The notes under the pieces: model-generated
The model's input: the letters and a program-made list of their open reading frames with translations, nothing else
Told to the model about the DNA's origin: nothing
The model's database searches: none
DNA from: Solirubrobacter deserti
GTDB lineage: Bacteria; Actinomycetota; Thermoleophilia; Solirubrobacterales; Solirubrobacteraceae
Assembly: GCF_027587175.1 (NCBI RefSeq)
Contig: NZ_JAPCID010000030.1
Span: 1-64,000 of the forward strand
Reading direction: 5' to 3'
DNA: 64,000 nucleotides
In this document: positions 1 to 15,000 of the stretch, one piece after another
How positions within the stretch are numbered: the stretch's first letter is position 1
Layout of the letters: the number at the start of each line of letters is the position of its first letter
Program-made: the position numbers and the translations under genes

Positions 1-2
1 CC

Positions 3-3000
3 GCCGAGGCCGCGCCCGCCGTCGCCGCTTCGGCCCCGCCCGTCGAGCCCGCGCCCGCCGCCGCGGCCGCCCCCGCCGAGCAGGGCATCGGCGAGGCCGC
101 GCACGCCGAGAACCCGCCGGCGCCCGCGCCCAAGCAGATCTCCGCGCCCGCTCCGGCCGCGACGATCTCCGCTCCCGCGCCCGCGCCGTACATCGCCGCG
201 CCCGCTCCGGTCGCGCCGGTCGTCTACTACGCGCCTCCGCCTCCTCCGCCCCCGCCGCCGCCGATCGCGCCGGAGATCATGGCCATCGGCGCCGACACGC
301 TCGCGGCCGCCGCGGACGTGCCGGTCACGGACTTCACGAGCAGCGAGGCGCCCGCGCCGGTCGCGCCGATCACGGTCGAGGGCATCGAGACGCCCGAGCA
401 GATCAGCGTGGAGCTGGTCGCGCCCGAGCAGCCCGTCACGACGCCGGCGCCGCCGCAGGCGCCCGAGGCCACGGGCGACCTGCCGCTGATCGCGCCCGCG
501 GGCTCGCAGCAGATCGCGAGCAAGCTCTCGTCGGCGACCGCCGCTCCGCAGCCGCCCGCGACGATCTCGTCCGGCGAGCCTTCGCCGTTCGACACGAACC
601 TGGCGACGAAGACGATCAACGCCGCGCAAGCGCGCGGACCGCCGACGCTCGCCGACTTCAACCAACTGCTCGCCGGCCTCGGCCAGGTGATCCAGACACT
701 GGGGACCCTCAAGGACTACGCCGACCTGGCGAAGGACCTGCCGCTGATCGGCGAGAGCGTCGGGACGTTCACGAACTTCATCGACGGCCTCACGGCGACC
801 TACGACCTGATCCGGGACTACATCGCGAGCCATCCGGCGCCGCGCCTGGATGAGATCGCGGCGCTGCTGCTGGGCCGGATCGACAACCCGGCGGTCACGC
901 CCGTCACCGACGAGACCCAGATCGCGCTGCAGATCACGCACCGTGGCTCGCACACGATGACCCTTCCGCTCGGCCTCGGGACCAACGCCCTGGGCCTGTC
1001 GCTGAACGGCACCGCGACGGTGACCGGCACGATCGCGCTCGACTACACGATCGGCGTCCGCCTCGACGAGGGCCTGCCCACCAGCGAGCGCTTCTTCGTG
1101 CGCATCACCAAGCTCGAGCTCGGCGGCTCGGTCTCCCTCGACGATCTCAGCGCGACGGCCAAGCTCGGCCCGCTCGACGCCGCGATCGCCAATGGCAGCA
1201 TCGCGCTCGACGCCAAGGCGACGATCACGCTCGCCGACACCGAGCTCACGCTCGCGGAGCTCCAGGCCGCCACGCCGGCGAGCCTGTTCGGGACTCCGAC
1301 GCTGACGAGCTCCCTCAGCAGCCGCCTCCCGCTCGACCTGCAGCTCAACGGCGTGCGCCTGCTCGGCGGCACGCTCAAGCTCGACAGCACCGATCTCTTC
1401 GGCGGCGACCTTGACATCAGCTTCGACAACGTCGCGTACCTGCGCGAGACCCGCACCGTGGACGTCGACGGCAACGGCTCGACCGAGCAGGCCACGATCA
1501 CGGCGTTCAAGATCGACCTGCCCGCGGACCTGATCGACGTCGGCGGCTTCAGCCTGCGCAGCGGCAGCGCGCGCGTCGCGATGATCGAGGCCGACACGCG
1601 CACGTGGTACGCGGGTGAGCTGACGAACCTGAGCGGCGGCCTCGCGCTGAACGGGGCGACCGCACGCCTGAACGACGTCGCGCTGAGCATCAACACCGGC
1701 CCGACCGCCGTCGACTGGGCCGCGCTGGCCATCTCGGTCGGCGGTGACGTCGTCGACCCCGGCACCGGCGCCCTGCGCCTGAGCGGCAGCCTCGACGAGC
1801 TCAGCGTCGCCGACCTGGTCTCCGGCAGCGCCACCTTCACCGCGGCCGTCGACGGCGACCTCACCACCTTCACGCTGACCGCGACCGACCTGCGCATCGG
1901 CGGCGCGCTGATCCTCACCTCCGGCAGCATCGCCTTCGCCCACCGCGCGAACACGATCGCGGCCATCGCGAGCAACCTCGCCGGCACCGCCAGCCTCGGC
2001 GGCGCCGTCACCGCGACCTTCACCGGCGGCGCCCTCAAGCTCAACCGCGGCGCGTTCAACTGGAGCACCGCACCGGTCGGCGACATCGACTTCGCCGCGC
2101 CGATCGCCCAGGCCGAGGGCACGTTCACCGAGGTCAAGGTCGGCGAGATCGCCACCGCGGCCGGCACGTTCACGCTCACGTCCACGGCCGAGCTGACCAG
2201 CGTCACGCTGACGCTCGCGAGCCTGCGCATCGGCGCCGCGACCGGCCCGCGCTTTACGGCCGGGGGCGGCACGCTGAACGTCGCCAAGCGCGGCACCGAC
2301 GTCACCGCCGACGGCGGCCTCACCGGCGCCAAGCTCGAAGGCGTCACCGGCTTCACCGTCACGGTCACCGACGCCGCGTTCGAGATCACCAGCACGCTCA
2401 CGCGCGCGAAGGGCACGCTGACCGCGACCGTCGGCGCCAACAACTCGATCGGCGGGTCCTTCAGCTTCGAGCGCCAGGGCCAGACCACCGTGCTCGGCCT
2501 CGCCGACGCGACCGTCGCGATCGCCGGCGCGACCCAGGTCACCGACGGCGAGGGCGTGTTGATCCTCGCCGCCGACGGCCTCGCCGGCTACCTGTCCGGT
2601 AAGGCCGCGATCGACGGCGGCGGCGCCTTCCAGCTCAACGGTCGCGTGCTCTTCCGCGTCAACACGACCGGCCGCGCCGTCGACCAGACCGTCCGCGTGG
2701 GTGGCCGCGACCTGACGGTCAGCTTCGGCGCCGGCGAGGGCAACACGTTCTCGGTCTCGGTCTCCGACCTCGAGCTCAGCATCGCCGGCGTGGTCACGGT
2801 CAAGGGCGCGGGCACGTTCAAGTCCGGCAAGCTCAGCGACAACGTCACCGTCGTCGAGACGTTCGCCGGCACGGGCCTCACGCTGTTCTTCGGCGAGGGC
2901 CCGATGACGCTCGCCAACGGCCAGCTCAACCCGCTCGCGCGCGGCCTGATGATCACCAACGCGACCGTCGGCCTGATCCGCACCGCGGACGGCAAGTGGG

Positions 3001-6000
3001 CGCTGGACGCACGCGGGATGGTCGAGCTCGTCGGCCTCTCCGGCACCCAGGGCGTCGGCCTCTCGGGCGAGGTCCGCGTGCGCGTGAACAGCTTCGGCCA
3101 GGCGATCAGCGAGACGCTGCGCATCGAGGGCACGAGCAACGACGTCAACGTCGTCTTCGCCGCCGACGAGACGCTCGAGAACAGCACCCCGTTCGCGTCG
3201 ATCACCGCCACCGGCATGCGCGTGGACGTGCTCGGCGCCACGCTCACGGGCGATTGCAGCTTCGCCAAGCAGGGCGAGACGCTCACGATCACGGCCACCA
3301 ACGTCGAGATGGCGTTCGGCGGCGCCGCCGACGGCACCAGCGCGCGCGGACCCCCGGTCTCCATCACCAACGGCTCCGGCACCCTCACCATCGGCGCCGC
3401 GGGCCTCACCGCCGACATCGGCGGCACCGTCGCGGTCGCGATCCCGGGCGTGAGCATCTCCACCGGCCTCCGCCTCAAGATCGACCCGACCTCCGTCTCG
3501 GTCACCGGGACGGGCCTCAAGCTCACCGTCCTCGGCAACGAGCTCACCGGGAACTTCTCCTTCACGCACAGCGCGGAGTCCACGCGCGTCGTCGTCGAAG
3601 GCGCCACGCTCTCGCTGCCGGGCGCCCTCTCGCTCAAGGACATCGAGGGCGAGCTCACGATCGACGCCTCCGGCGTCAGCGGCCGCCTCGCCGCAACGGT
3701 CGACACGCTCGCCATCAGCGACCTCACGCTGAACACCGTCGAGATCGCGTTCTCGCCGACGTCGGTCTCCGTCGCCGCCACCGGCGCGGGCTTCAGCCTC
3801 GGCGGCCAGTCGCTCACCGCCGACCTGTCCTTCTCCCGCGCGGTCGACGGCACGACCCGCGCGACCGCCGCCAACGTCTCGCTCATCCTCGGCACCGTCG
3901 CGCGCCTCACCAACGGCACGGGCGAGCTGACGATCACCGCCGGCAACGTCGCGGGCTCGTTCTCCGGCACGTTCGCGCTGACCGTCCCGGGCGTCGCGCT
4001 CGCCGGTGACGTCCGCGCTGAGCTCGACACCGCCACCGGGTTCGTCCGCCTCGCCGTCACCGGCGGCACGCTCGACGTCGCGGGCCAGACGCTCTCCGGC
4101 GACATCACGCTCACGCGCGCGGGCGGCACGATCGCGCTCACGGTCACCAACGCCGCGCTGAGCCTCGGCGGCGGCCTGGTCACCGTCAGCAGCGGCACCG
4201 CCGACCTGACGATCGGTAGCGCGGTCAGCGGCTCCTTCAGCGGCACGGTCACCACGAGCCTCCCGGGCGTCGCGTTCGGCGGCACGCTGACCGCGACCTT
4301 CGCGCCGGGCAGCGTCGTCGTCACCGGCACGGGCACGAGCCTCACGATCGCGGGCACGACCCTCACCGCCGACTTCACGCTCGACGCCACCGGCGAAGCG
4401 GTCAAGGTCGCGGTGGCCAACACCGGTCCGGGCTCGCTGCTCAAGCTCGGCACGGTCGTCGACGTCCCGGACGCGACCGGCGTGCTCGTCATCCGCCGCA
4501 CCGGCGTCGCGGGCACGCTCACCGCCACGAACCCGGTGTTCACGCTGCCGGGCGTCCAGGTCACGGCGACCGGCGTCACGATCGCGATCAACACGAGCGC
4601 GACCGCCGTGAAGGAGGTCGTGATCGTCGGCGGCACGCCGCTCGTGCTCGACCTCCCGGCCGGACCGACCGTCACGGTCAAGGTGCTCGGCGGCAAGCTC
4701 ACGATCGGCACCAACGAGCTCACCGGCGACTTCCTGTTCGACCGCGCCGGCACGCAGACCCGCTTCGCCGCCATCAACCTGAGCGCGTCCGCCTCCGGCG
4801 TGGCCCTCAGCGGCGGCGAGGGCGCGTTCGTCATCACGTCCACCGGCATCGCCGGCCAGGCCTCGGGCACGCTCAGTGGCGACTTCGGCCCGGTCAAGGC
4901 CGGTGGCCGCGCGCTGCTGCGGGTCAACTCCACCGGCGGCGCCGTCGACGAGACGCTCACGATCGGAACCCGCACCGTCGCGGTGAAGTTCGCCGCCGAC
5001 GACCCCGCCTTCGCCCTCTCGGTCTCCGGCGCGAGCCTCAACATCGGCGACTTCGTCACGATCGAGGGCGACGTCACCGTGCGCGACGGCGTCTTCGCCG
5101 GCGACGGCCTGACGATCTTCCTCGGCCGCGGCCCCGCGCGGATGGCCAACGGCGACCTCAACCCGCTCGCGGTCGGCGTGATGATCACCTCCGCGAAGGT
5201 CGGCCTGATCCAGGTCGGCACCAAGTACGCGGTGTACGCGACCGGCACGGTGCAGCTCGTCGGGCTGGGCGGCGTGACGCTGAGCGGCACCGTGACGCTG
5301 CTCTACAACGACACGGACGCCGACGTCGACCACCTGATCGAGATCCCCGGCTCGACCAACCCGGGCGTCCAGGTCACGGTCGCCAAGGGCACGAAGGCGT
5401 TCAAGGTCACCGCCGGCACGCTCGCGATCCTCGGCCAGTCGATCGCCGGCGACTTCGAGTTCGCGCCGCAGGCCAACGGCGATCTGCGGATCACGGCGAG
5501 CAACGTCGCCGTCACGCTCGGCCCGGTCAGCTTGACCGCCGCGTCCGGCACGCTCACCGCGGGCGCGGGCGGCATCGCCGGCCGCTTCACCGGCACGCTC
5601 GCCTTCGCCGTCGGCGGCTTCAGCTTCGACGCCGGCATCGGCCTCGCGATCAACACGTCCAACGCCGCCGTCGGCGACCTGCCGGCCGGCCCGTACGTCC
5701 GCTTCGACGGCACGGGCGTGAAGCTGCGCATCGGCGGCCAGGAGCTGACGGGCGACTTCTCGTTCGAGCGCGCGACGCTCGCCGACGGCACGGCCGTCAC
5801 CGCCATCGCCGCGCGCAACGTCAGCTACGCGATCGGGGCGGCCGGCGCGGGCGCCACGCTCAGCGGCGGCACGGGCGCGCTGCTGGTCACCACGGTCGGG
5901 CTCGCGGGGACGCTGCGGGGCACGATCACGCTCTCGCTGCCGGGTGACGCGGCCTTCTCCGGCACGTTCGCGCTGGCGGTCAACACCAGCCACGCCGCCG

Positions 6001-9000
6001 TCAGCGAGACGCTCACCGTCGGCGGCCAGACGCTCGCGCTGAGCGTCGCGGGCGGCCCGTACGTGCGCATCGCCGGCACCGGCGTCCGCCTCTCGCTCGC
6101 GGGCCAGACGCTCGAGGGCGACTTCGCGTTCGAGTCGGTCACCACCTTCGGCGACGACGGCGTCCCGGGCGGCAGCGGCGCGAACGCCGACGGCAAGGTC
6201 CTGCGGCTGGCGATGGCGAACGTGAGCCTGTCGCTCGGCGGCGGCGCGCTGACGGTCGGCGGCGCGTCCGGCACGCTGCTGGTCACGAGCGCCGGCATCG
6301 CGGGCGACTTCGGCGGCACGATCGGCTTCAACGTCCCGCAGGCCGCGCTCACCGGCACCCTGCGCGTGCAGGTCAACACGACGCTCGACGAGATCGACGA
6401 GACGTTCGAGCTCGCCGGCCAGCCCGTCAAGCTCGAGCTCCCCGCGGGCCGCTTCTTCAAGGTCGCCGGCACGGGCCTGAAGCTCACGATCCTCGGCCAG
6501 GAGCTGAGCGGCGACTTCAGCGTCCAGTCCGCGGGCGGCGTCACGACCATCACGGCCGAGAACGTCACGGCGCAGTTCGGCGGCTCGGTCCTCTCGATCG
6601 CCCAGAAGAACACCGCCACGTTCACGATCAGCCCGGCGGGAATCAAGGGCGAGCTGACCGCGACCGTCTCGCTGAGCGTCCCGAACGTCGCGTTCGGCAG
6701 CGACGTCACGCTCGCGATCGACACCACGGCGGCCGCCAAGTACCTGCGCGTCGAGGCGAGCAACGCGACGCTCGACATCGCGGGCCAGCGCATCGCGGGC
6801 TCGTTCGTGGTCGAGCGCACCGCGGGCGTCGTCAAGCTCACCGTGACGGACGGCTCGATCGTGCTCGCCGCGGGCGTCGTCAGCGTCGAGGCGGTCAACG
6901 GCTCGCTGACGATTGGCACGGCCGGCATCGCGGGCACGATGAGCGCCTCGCTCACGCTCGCCGCGAGCGCCGACGTCTCGTTCACGGGCGCGTTCAAGGT
7001 CGCGGTCGACACCGCCGCGGGCTACCTCAAGGTCGACGCCACCAACGTCGCCGTGCGCGTCGCCGGCCAGCGCCTGAACGCCGACGTCTCGGTCGAGAGG
7101 ATCACGTCCAGCAGCGGCGCGGCGATCAAGCTCGCGCTGGCGAACGTCTCGTTCGCGTTCGGCGACGGCCAGCAGGACCTGCTCACGCTCACGAACGGCA
7201 GCGGCCAGTGGCTGATCCTCAGCGGCGGCGTCGCCGGCCGGCTGCAGGGCACGGTCGCGCTCCAGAACGTCCCGAACGTCACGCTCCAGGGCACGCTCGG
7301 CCTGGAGGTCAACACGACCGGCCGCGACATCGACGAGACGTTCACCGTCGGCACCGAGCAGGTCACGCTCGAGCTCGCCGCCACGCGCGAGTTCGCCGTC
7401 AGCGGCACGGGCCTGAGCATCGCGCTCGCGGGTGTCTCGATCACGGGCGACTTCACCTTCACCAAGGACACCGGCGCGACCACGCTGACGATCGCGAACG
7501 GCGAGATCGCGATCGCCGGCGGCGGCACGCGCCTGGTCGCGGTCACGATCGCCATCGGCACGCTGCGGATCGCCACCGTCACGGGCGGGACGCGCGCGGC
7601 GGTCACCGGCTCGTTCGATGTCGGCATCGTCGTCGACGTCCCGAACGTCGCCTTCACCGGCGCCTTCACGGTGGACTTCGACACGTCGGCCGCGACCCCG
7701 ACCTTCACGGTCAAGAGCAAGGCCGGCCAGCGCGTGGAGCTTTCGGTCGCGGGCCAGACGTTCAGCGTCGGCGCGCTCGAGGTGACCAAGAACGCCGCGG
7801 GCGTGTACGTGAAGCTCGAGTCGATCACGATCACGCTCGGCGACTTCATCGACATCACCGCCGACAACAACCTCGACGGCGAGCTGCAGATCACGGCCGG
7901 CGGCGTCGCGGTCAAGCTCAGCGGCGATCTGTCGCCGAGCCCGTTCAAGCTCCCCGGCGACCTGACGCTGAGCGCCGCCGCGTTCTCGATCGAGATCAAC
8001 ACCGCGCCCGTCGCCTCCGCCGCGCTCGGGCTCCCGGCCGGCCCGTTCGTCCGCGTGCGCGTCGACAGCGCCACGCTCGCGATCGGACCGATCAACGTCA
8101 CCGGCTCGTTCCTCTTCCACCAGTCCACGAGCGCCGGCTTCGCGCCCACGGTGACCGTCACGCCGTCCGCGGCGACGGCCGCGATGGCCAGCGGCGACGT
8201 CGACCGCGACGGCGACATCGACCTCGTGCTCGGCACGAGCAGCGGCGCCAACCGCCTGCTGCTCAACGGCCCCACGGGCTTAACCGAGGCGGCCGACCGG
8301 ATGCCGGCCCAGGCCGAGACGACCCGCGCGCTCGCGCTCGCCGACGTCAACGGCGACGGCTTCCTCGACCTGATCGTGGTCAACGACGGCACCTCGCGCG
8401 TGCACCTCGCGGTCGTTGCGGCCAACGGCGTGACCTGGCAGCGCTTCGCCGCCGACGCCGCGTACACCTTCAGCACCGCCGGCGCCCGCGCGGTCGCGGT
8501 CGGCGACCTCGACGGCGACGGCCGCAACGACGTCGTCGTCGGCGGCGACAACGGCGTCACGCGCTTCCTCGCCCTGGAAGCCGGCGGCTTCGGCGCCGGC
8601 ACGGCGATCACCGCCGACGCCGTGACCGCGATCGCGCTCGGCGATCTGGACAGCAGCGGCAGCCTCGACCTCGTCCTCGCCGCCGCCACGTCGCGCGTGT
8701 TCACCAACGACGGCGCCGGCGTCTTCACGGCAGTCTCCGGGCTCACGCTCGGCGGGGCGAGCCGCGTCCTGCTCGTCGACGTCGACAACGACCGCAAGCT
8801 CGACCTGGTGCTCGGCAGCGCCACCGCCGTGACGCTGTTCAAGAACACGGGCGACGGCACCGTGCAGTTCGCCACAGGCTCCGCCCTGGCCACCGCGAAC
8901 GCCACCGCGCTGGCCGCGGGCGACCTCGACAGCGACGGCTACGCGGACCTGATCGTCGGCGTGAGCAACGGGCGGCCGCTGCTGCTGGCCAACAAGGGCG

Positions 9001-12000
9001 GCACCGCCGCGGGCACGTTCAAGCCGGCCGCGACGATCGGCACCGAGGACCTCGCGACCACGGCCGTGCTGGTGGTCAACGTCGACACCGACCGCGACCT
9101 CGACGTGCTCATCGGCGTCACGGGCGGCGCCACCCGGCTCGCGCGCAACACGCCGGTGCAGCTCACGCGGCTCGCGTTCTCCAACGTCAGCGTCCAGCTG
9201 GGCGACGGCGGATCGTCGCCCAACACCCTCAAGGTGGTCGAGGGCAACGGCGCGTTCCTGCTCCTCAAAGGCGCCGACGGCGGCATCGCCGGCCAGCTCT
9301 CCGGCCGCATCGAGGCCGTGATCGGCGGCTCGGGCGGCTTCAACGGCAACGCCAGCGTCGCCGTCAAGCTCAACACGACCACGAGCACGTTCGACGAGAC
9401 GATCGAGGTCGGCGGCGTCACGCTCGCGATCAAGTTCGAGGCGGGCCAGGTGGCCAGCGGCACGCCGCGCAAGCCCTACGTGCTGTTCTCGGGCAGCGGC
9501 TCGTTCAAGATCGGCGACTTCATCGAGGTCTCCGGCAGCCTCACGGACGACTCGGCCGCCGGCACCAAGTTCGGCAGCGACATCAAGATCTTCCTCGGCC
9601 TCGGCCCGGGCCTGCTGGCCGACGGCACCGTCAACTCGAACGCGCGCGGCCTGTTCCTGCGCAACGCGAGCTTCGAGTACAAGACGATCGGCACCACCGG
9701 CTACGTCGTGTACGCGCGCGGCCGCGTCGAGCTGCTGGGCATCCCGGGCGTCACCGCCTCGCTCGACGAGGTGGAGATCTTCTACAACACCGAGACCGGC
9801 GACGTCGAGCTCAAGAACGTCAAGCGCGCCGACGGCTCCAACCCGGTCGTCAAGGGCGGTACCGGCCCGTCGCTGAGCGGCGTGCTCGACCTCGCGTTCG
9901 CCGGTATCTCGATCCGGGGCAGGTTCTCGTTCGCGAACTCCGCCGCCGCCGGCGCCACGCGCGGCGACCTGCGGATCACCGTCGAGAACGCGGAGCTCAA
10001 GCTCGGCGACGTCGTCACCGTCGCCATCGCCAGCGCGACGCTGCTGAGCACGGCCAAGGGCATCTCGGCGTCGATCAAGGGCGACCTGACGCTCGCGATC
10101 CCCGGCCAGGACCCCGTCACCGCGACGAACATCGACGTCGCGATCAACACCGCGGCCGAGGTGCTGGACGGGCGCGCGCCCAACTCGGTCGTCGTCAAGG
10201 CCACGCTCAACCTCAGCCTGTTCGGCCAGTCGCTCGGCGGCGACTTCAGCTTCGAGCAGTACACGGTGCCCGCCGCGCCCGGCGCGCCCCCCGTCAAGCT
10301 CATCCGCGTCGCCGCGAGCAACGTCACGCTCGACCTCGGCACCGCCACCGCGGGCGTCGCGCTGCGCGACGGCACGGCGCTGTTCGTGATCCGCCCGACC
10401 GGCCTGGCCGGCCGCGTCGAGGGCACCGTCACGGTCAAGGTCCCGGGCGACGTGGCGCGCATCACGGGCACGTTCGGCGTCGCGATCAACACCTCCGGCG
10501 TCGCGGTGAGCGAGCAGGTCACCGTCGGCGGCCAGACCGTCAGCCTGTCCGTGCCCGCCGGCCCGTTCCTGCGTGTGACGGGCACGAACGTCGAGCTGGC
10601 GCTCGGCGGCCAGCGCCTGACCGGCACGTTCGTGTTCGAGTCGGCGACGGTCGGCACCGAGAAGGTCGTCCGCGTGCTCGTGACCGACGTCACCGCCGGC
10701 TTCGGCGACGGCACGCGCGACTACGTCACGCTCAGCGGCGGCACGGGCTTCTTCGTCCTGCGCCCGGGCGGCCTCGCGGGTGACCTCGGCGGCTCGGTCG
10801 CGGTCACGATCCCCGGCGTCTCCCTCAGCGGCACGTTCCGCCTGAAGATCAACACGGCCGCCGCCGCGGTCGACGCGACGATGACGTTCGGCCCGGCGCC
10901 GGCGACGCGCACCGCGGTCGCGCTCGGCGACGTCAACGGCGACGGCCTCGCGGACCTGATCTCCGGCAGCGACGGCGAGGGCATCGTCGTGCACGTCAAC
11001 GACGGCTCCGGCGACGCGTTCGACGGCGTCGCCGGCCGCGTGATCGCGAGCACCGACGCGGTCACCTCGCTCGCGCTGGGCGACGTCGACGGCGATGGCG
11101 ACCTGGACCTCGTCGCCGGCGCCGCGACCGGCAACGCGCGCCTGTACCTCAACGACGGCGCCGGCGCCTTCACCGCCGCGGCCACCGCGCTCGGCGCGGC
11201 CAAGGCCGTCGCGCTCGGCGACCTCGACGGCGACGGCAAGGCCGACCTCGTGCTAGCCGGCGCCGACGGGGCCAGCTGGCTGAAGGGCGGCGGCACGGGC
11301 ACGTTCGGTGCGAGCACGGCGATCGGCTCCGACGGCGGCATCGACGCGGTCGCGCTCGGCGACGTGGACGGCGACGGCAAGCTCGACGTGGTCATGACGG
11401 GCGCGGGCCGCTCGACCGTCGCCTTCCGCAACGGCGCGTGGACGACCGGCGTGAGCGTCGCCACCACGGGCGCGACCACGCTCGCGGTCGCGGACACCGA
11501 CGGCGACGGCGTCGCCGAGGTCATCGTGGGCAACCGCCGCTTCGCCGCCACGGTCGCGGACACCGTCCTCACCTTCGCCGCCCCCGAGGACGTGGCCGCC
11601 ATCGCCGCCACGGCGACCGGCGTCGCGTTCGCCGACCTCGACGGCGACGGCAACCTCGACCTCGCGGTCGCCCACGGCGCCGCCGCGACGCGCATCCACC
11701 TCGCGAGCGCGCCGGCCGTGTTCGCCGCCGGCGCCGCGCTCGGCTCGGTGACGCTCAAGGTCGAAGGCGGCCCGTTCCTGCGCGTCGAGGGCACCGACGT
11801 GGACCTCACGATCGCGGGCCAGACGCTCAAGGGCAACTTCAGCTTCGAGCGCAAGACCGTCGGTGGCGTCCAGCGCATCGACCTGACCGTCACGAACACC
11901 ACGCTCTCGCTCGCCGACGGCCTGGTCGCGCTCACGCTCAGCGGCGCCTTGCAGATCGGCGCGGGCGGCGTCGCGGGCGTGCTGACGGTCACCCCGGACA

Positions 12001-15000
12001 ACGGCGCCGACGGCCTCAACCTCGGCCCGGTCACGCTGCGCGGCACCTTCAAGCTGCAGATCAACTCGGCGCCGACCGCGGTCGTGCTGGCCGACGGCAC
12101 GCGCCTGCCGGCGGGCAGCTTCATCCGCGTGGAGGCGATCGGCGTCAAGCTCACGTTCGGCGACGTCGAGCTCGCCGGCGGCTTCGCGATCGAGCAGGTC
12201 ACCAGCACCACCGGCGCCAAGCGCCTGATCCTCGCGATCACGGGCCTGACCGTGAGCTTCGGCGGCGCCGCGGTGCTGACCGGCGGCGAGGGCGTGCTGG
12301 TGATCGTGCCGGACGCGCCGGGCCAGGCCGGCAGCGGCGGCGTGGCGGGCCGCATCGGCGGCACCGTCTCGCTGGCCGCGATCACCGACGCGGTGACGCT
12401 CCAGGGCACGCTCTCGCTGGCGATCAATCAGAGCTCGCGCGCGGTCGAGGAGTCGATCGAGGTCGACGGCGAGACGATCCAGCTCGGCCTCCCGGCCGGC
12501 AAGTTCATCCGCATCGCGGGTACGAACCTCGAGCTCTCGGTCGCGGGCCAGACGCTCGCGGGCGACTTCGGCTTCGAGCGCCGCGGCACGACCATCCCGG
12601 TCACGGTCATCACGGCCGCCAACGTCCGCATCAGCCTCGGCGGCGTCGTCAACGTCACGGGCGCCCGCGGGGAGTTCACCATCAGCGCCGGTGGCATCAA
12701 GGGCTCGCTGCAGGCGAGCGTCGCGGTCACGATCCCGGGCGTCACGCTCGGCGGCGAGAACCTGATCCTCGACGTCGACACCACCGGCGGCAAGAAGCTG
12801 CTGCGCGTCGGCGCCGAGAAGCTCGTCCTCGAGGTCGCGGGCCAGCGCCTGGAGGGTGCGATCTACTTCGAGCAGACGACCAACGCCGCCGGCGCGAAGG
12901 TGATCCGCCTGGCGATGACGGGCGTCAAGCTCTTCCTCGGCGACCCGGGCGCGACCGATGCCACCACCGACGACATGGGCCTCTACCTCGCCCAGCCGGA
13001 CGGCGACGTCGCCAAGTTCCTGATCACGCCGGCCGGGCTCGCGGGCGAGCTGAGCCTGGAGGCCGCGCTGCGCGGCCTGGACACGTCGGTGATCGACCTC
13101 GGCACGCTCAAGCTCACGCTGAAGATCAACACGACCACCAAGGCCGTCCACGAGACGTTCAAGATCGGCACGATCGACTCGACGCTGACGGTTGCGGCCG
13201 GGCCGTACGTGCGCGTCGAGGTCGCCGGCGCGATCAGCATCGCCGGCCAGCAGCTCAGCGGCACGTTCGCGTTCGAGCGGGTCGTCAGCGCCGGCGCCGA
13301 CAAGGTCACCGGCACCTCCGACGACCTGCCCGTGATCCGGATCGCCGCCGCCGACGTCGGCCTGTTCCTCGGCGCCGGCACCGTCGGCGTGCGGATCGAG
13401 CAGGGCAACGGCCGCTTCCTGATCACGCGCGCGGGCGTCGCCGGCGAGTTCAGCGCGAGCGCGTCGATCGACCTCGGCGGCGGCATCACCGCAGGGCCCG
13501 TCCAGGTCGGCTTCGCGCTGAACACGATCACCGCGGCGGTCAACGAGACGTTCACCATCGGTGGCCAGACGTCGCGGCTGCAGCTGCCCGCCGGCCCGTA
13601 CATCCGCGCGTCGCTCACGGGCCTGACGATCGACATCGCGGGCCAGCGCCTGACGGCCGACTTCAGCTTCGAGAAGCGCGGCACGACCACCACGGTCAAG
13701 CTCGCGAACGCCGGCCTGCGCATCGGCGCGGACGGCCGCGACTACGTCGTCGTGTCCGGCGGCACGGGCACGTTCACGATCACCGCCGCGGGCATCGACG
13801 GCTTCATCGCCGCGAGCGTCGCGCTCGACGTGCCCGGCGTCACCTTCAGCGGTGCGTTCACGGTCGCGCTCAACACGGCGGCCAAGACGATCAAGGTCAG
13901 CGGCACGGACGTGCAGCTGGGCGTGATGGGGCAGACGCTCAAGGGCTCGTTCGAGTTCGCCAAGAACGCGACCACGGTGTCGATCAAGCTGACCAACGTC
14001 AGCCTGGAGCTCGGCAACGGCACCGAGACGCTGGTGACCGTGCGCGTGCCCACGGGCTCGATCACGCTGCGCCCGGACGGCATGATCGCGTCGATCTCGG
14101 CCTCGATCGAGCTCGCGCCTTCGCTGACGCAGGACTTCGACTTCACCGGCACGGTCACGGTCGACATCAACACGACCAGGACCGCGGGCGGCCCGTCATT
14201 CGGCGTCAAGCTCACCGACGGCACGTTCACCGCGTTCGGCCAGTCGATCGGCGGCGATTTCACGTTCTCGCAGACGACGACCAAGACCGGCATCAAGGTC
14301 GTCAAGGTCGCCTTCGAGAAGGTCAAGCTCACGCTTGGCGCCGACGGCTTCGGCGCGACGGTCACGGACGGCTCGGGCCAGCTGCTGATCCTGCCGGCGG
14401 GCGTCGCGGCGAGCATCGACGGCACGGCCGCGCTGACGATCCCCGGCTTCTCGCTGACGACGACGATCACGGTCGAGATCAACCGGATGGGCGCCGCCGT
14501 CAACGAGGAGGTCGGCGGCAAGCTCCTCAAGCTCCCGAAGGGCCCGTTCATCCGCGTGGGCGCCTACAACACCACGCTCAAGATCGGCGGCCTGGACGTC
14601 ACGGCCGACTTCTTCTTCGAGCAGGCCAGCACCGGCACGCTGCCGACCAGCCCGAAGATCACCAAGCTTGCGGTCGTCAACCTGAGCCTGCAGATCGGCA
14701 CCACCAAGATCGAGGGCGCCACCGGCGCGCTCGTGATCAAGCCGAACGGCATGGCGGGCGTGGTGCTCGGCAAGTTCGCGCTCGGCGGCACGGTCGGCGC
14801 CAGTCTCGGCCTGCTGATCAACACGACGGGCGCCGCGGTCAAGGAGACGCTGGTCGTCAACGGCACGACGATCACGATCGAGGCCGCCAAGCCGACTGAG
14901 CCCGGCACGAGCTTCGAGTTCCTCATCCAGGACCTCGAGGTCGATCTCGGCGGCCTGCTCGAGGTCCGCGGCGACTTCCGCGCCGGCAGCGGCCTGTTCC

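Noticed and set aside
279-281. ATG as the true start of the giant gene
   Set aside because: Coding-like Pro/Ala-rich sequence continues upstream in frame to the window edge without a stop, and no signal peptide or ribosome-binding site stands next to it.
7208-10783. Long + strand frame overlapping the giant gene
   Set aside because: Low-complexity Arg/Gly/Ala sequence in a shifted frame; a by-product of GC content and repeats.
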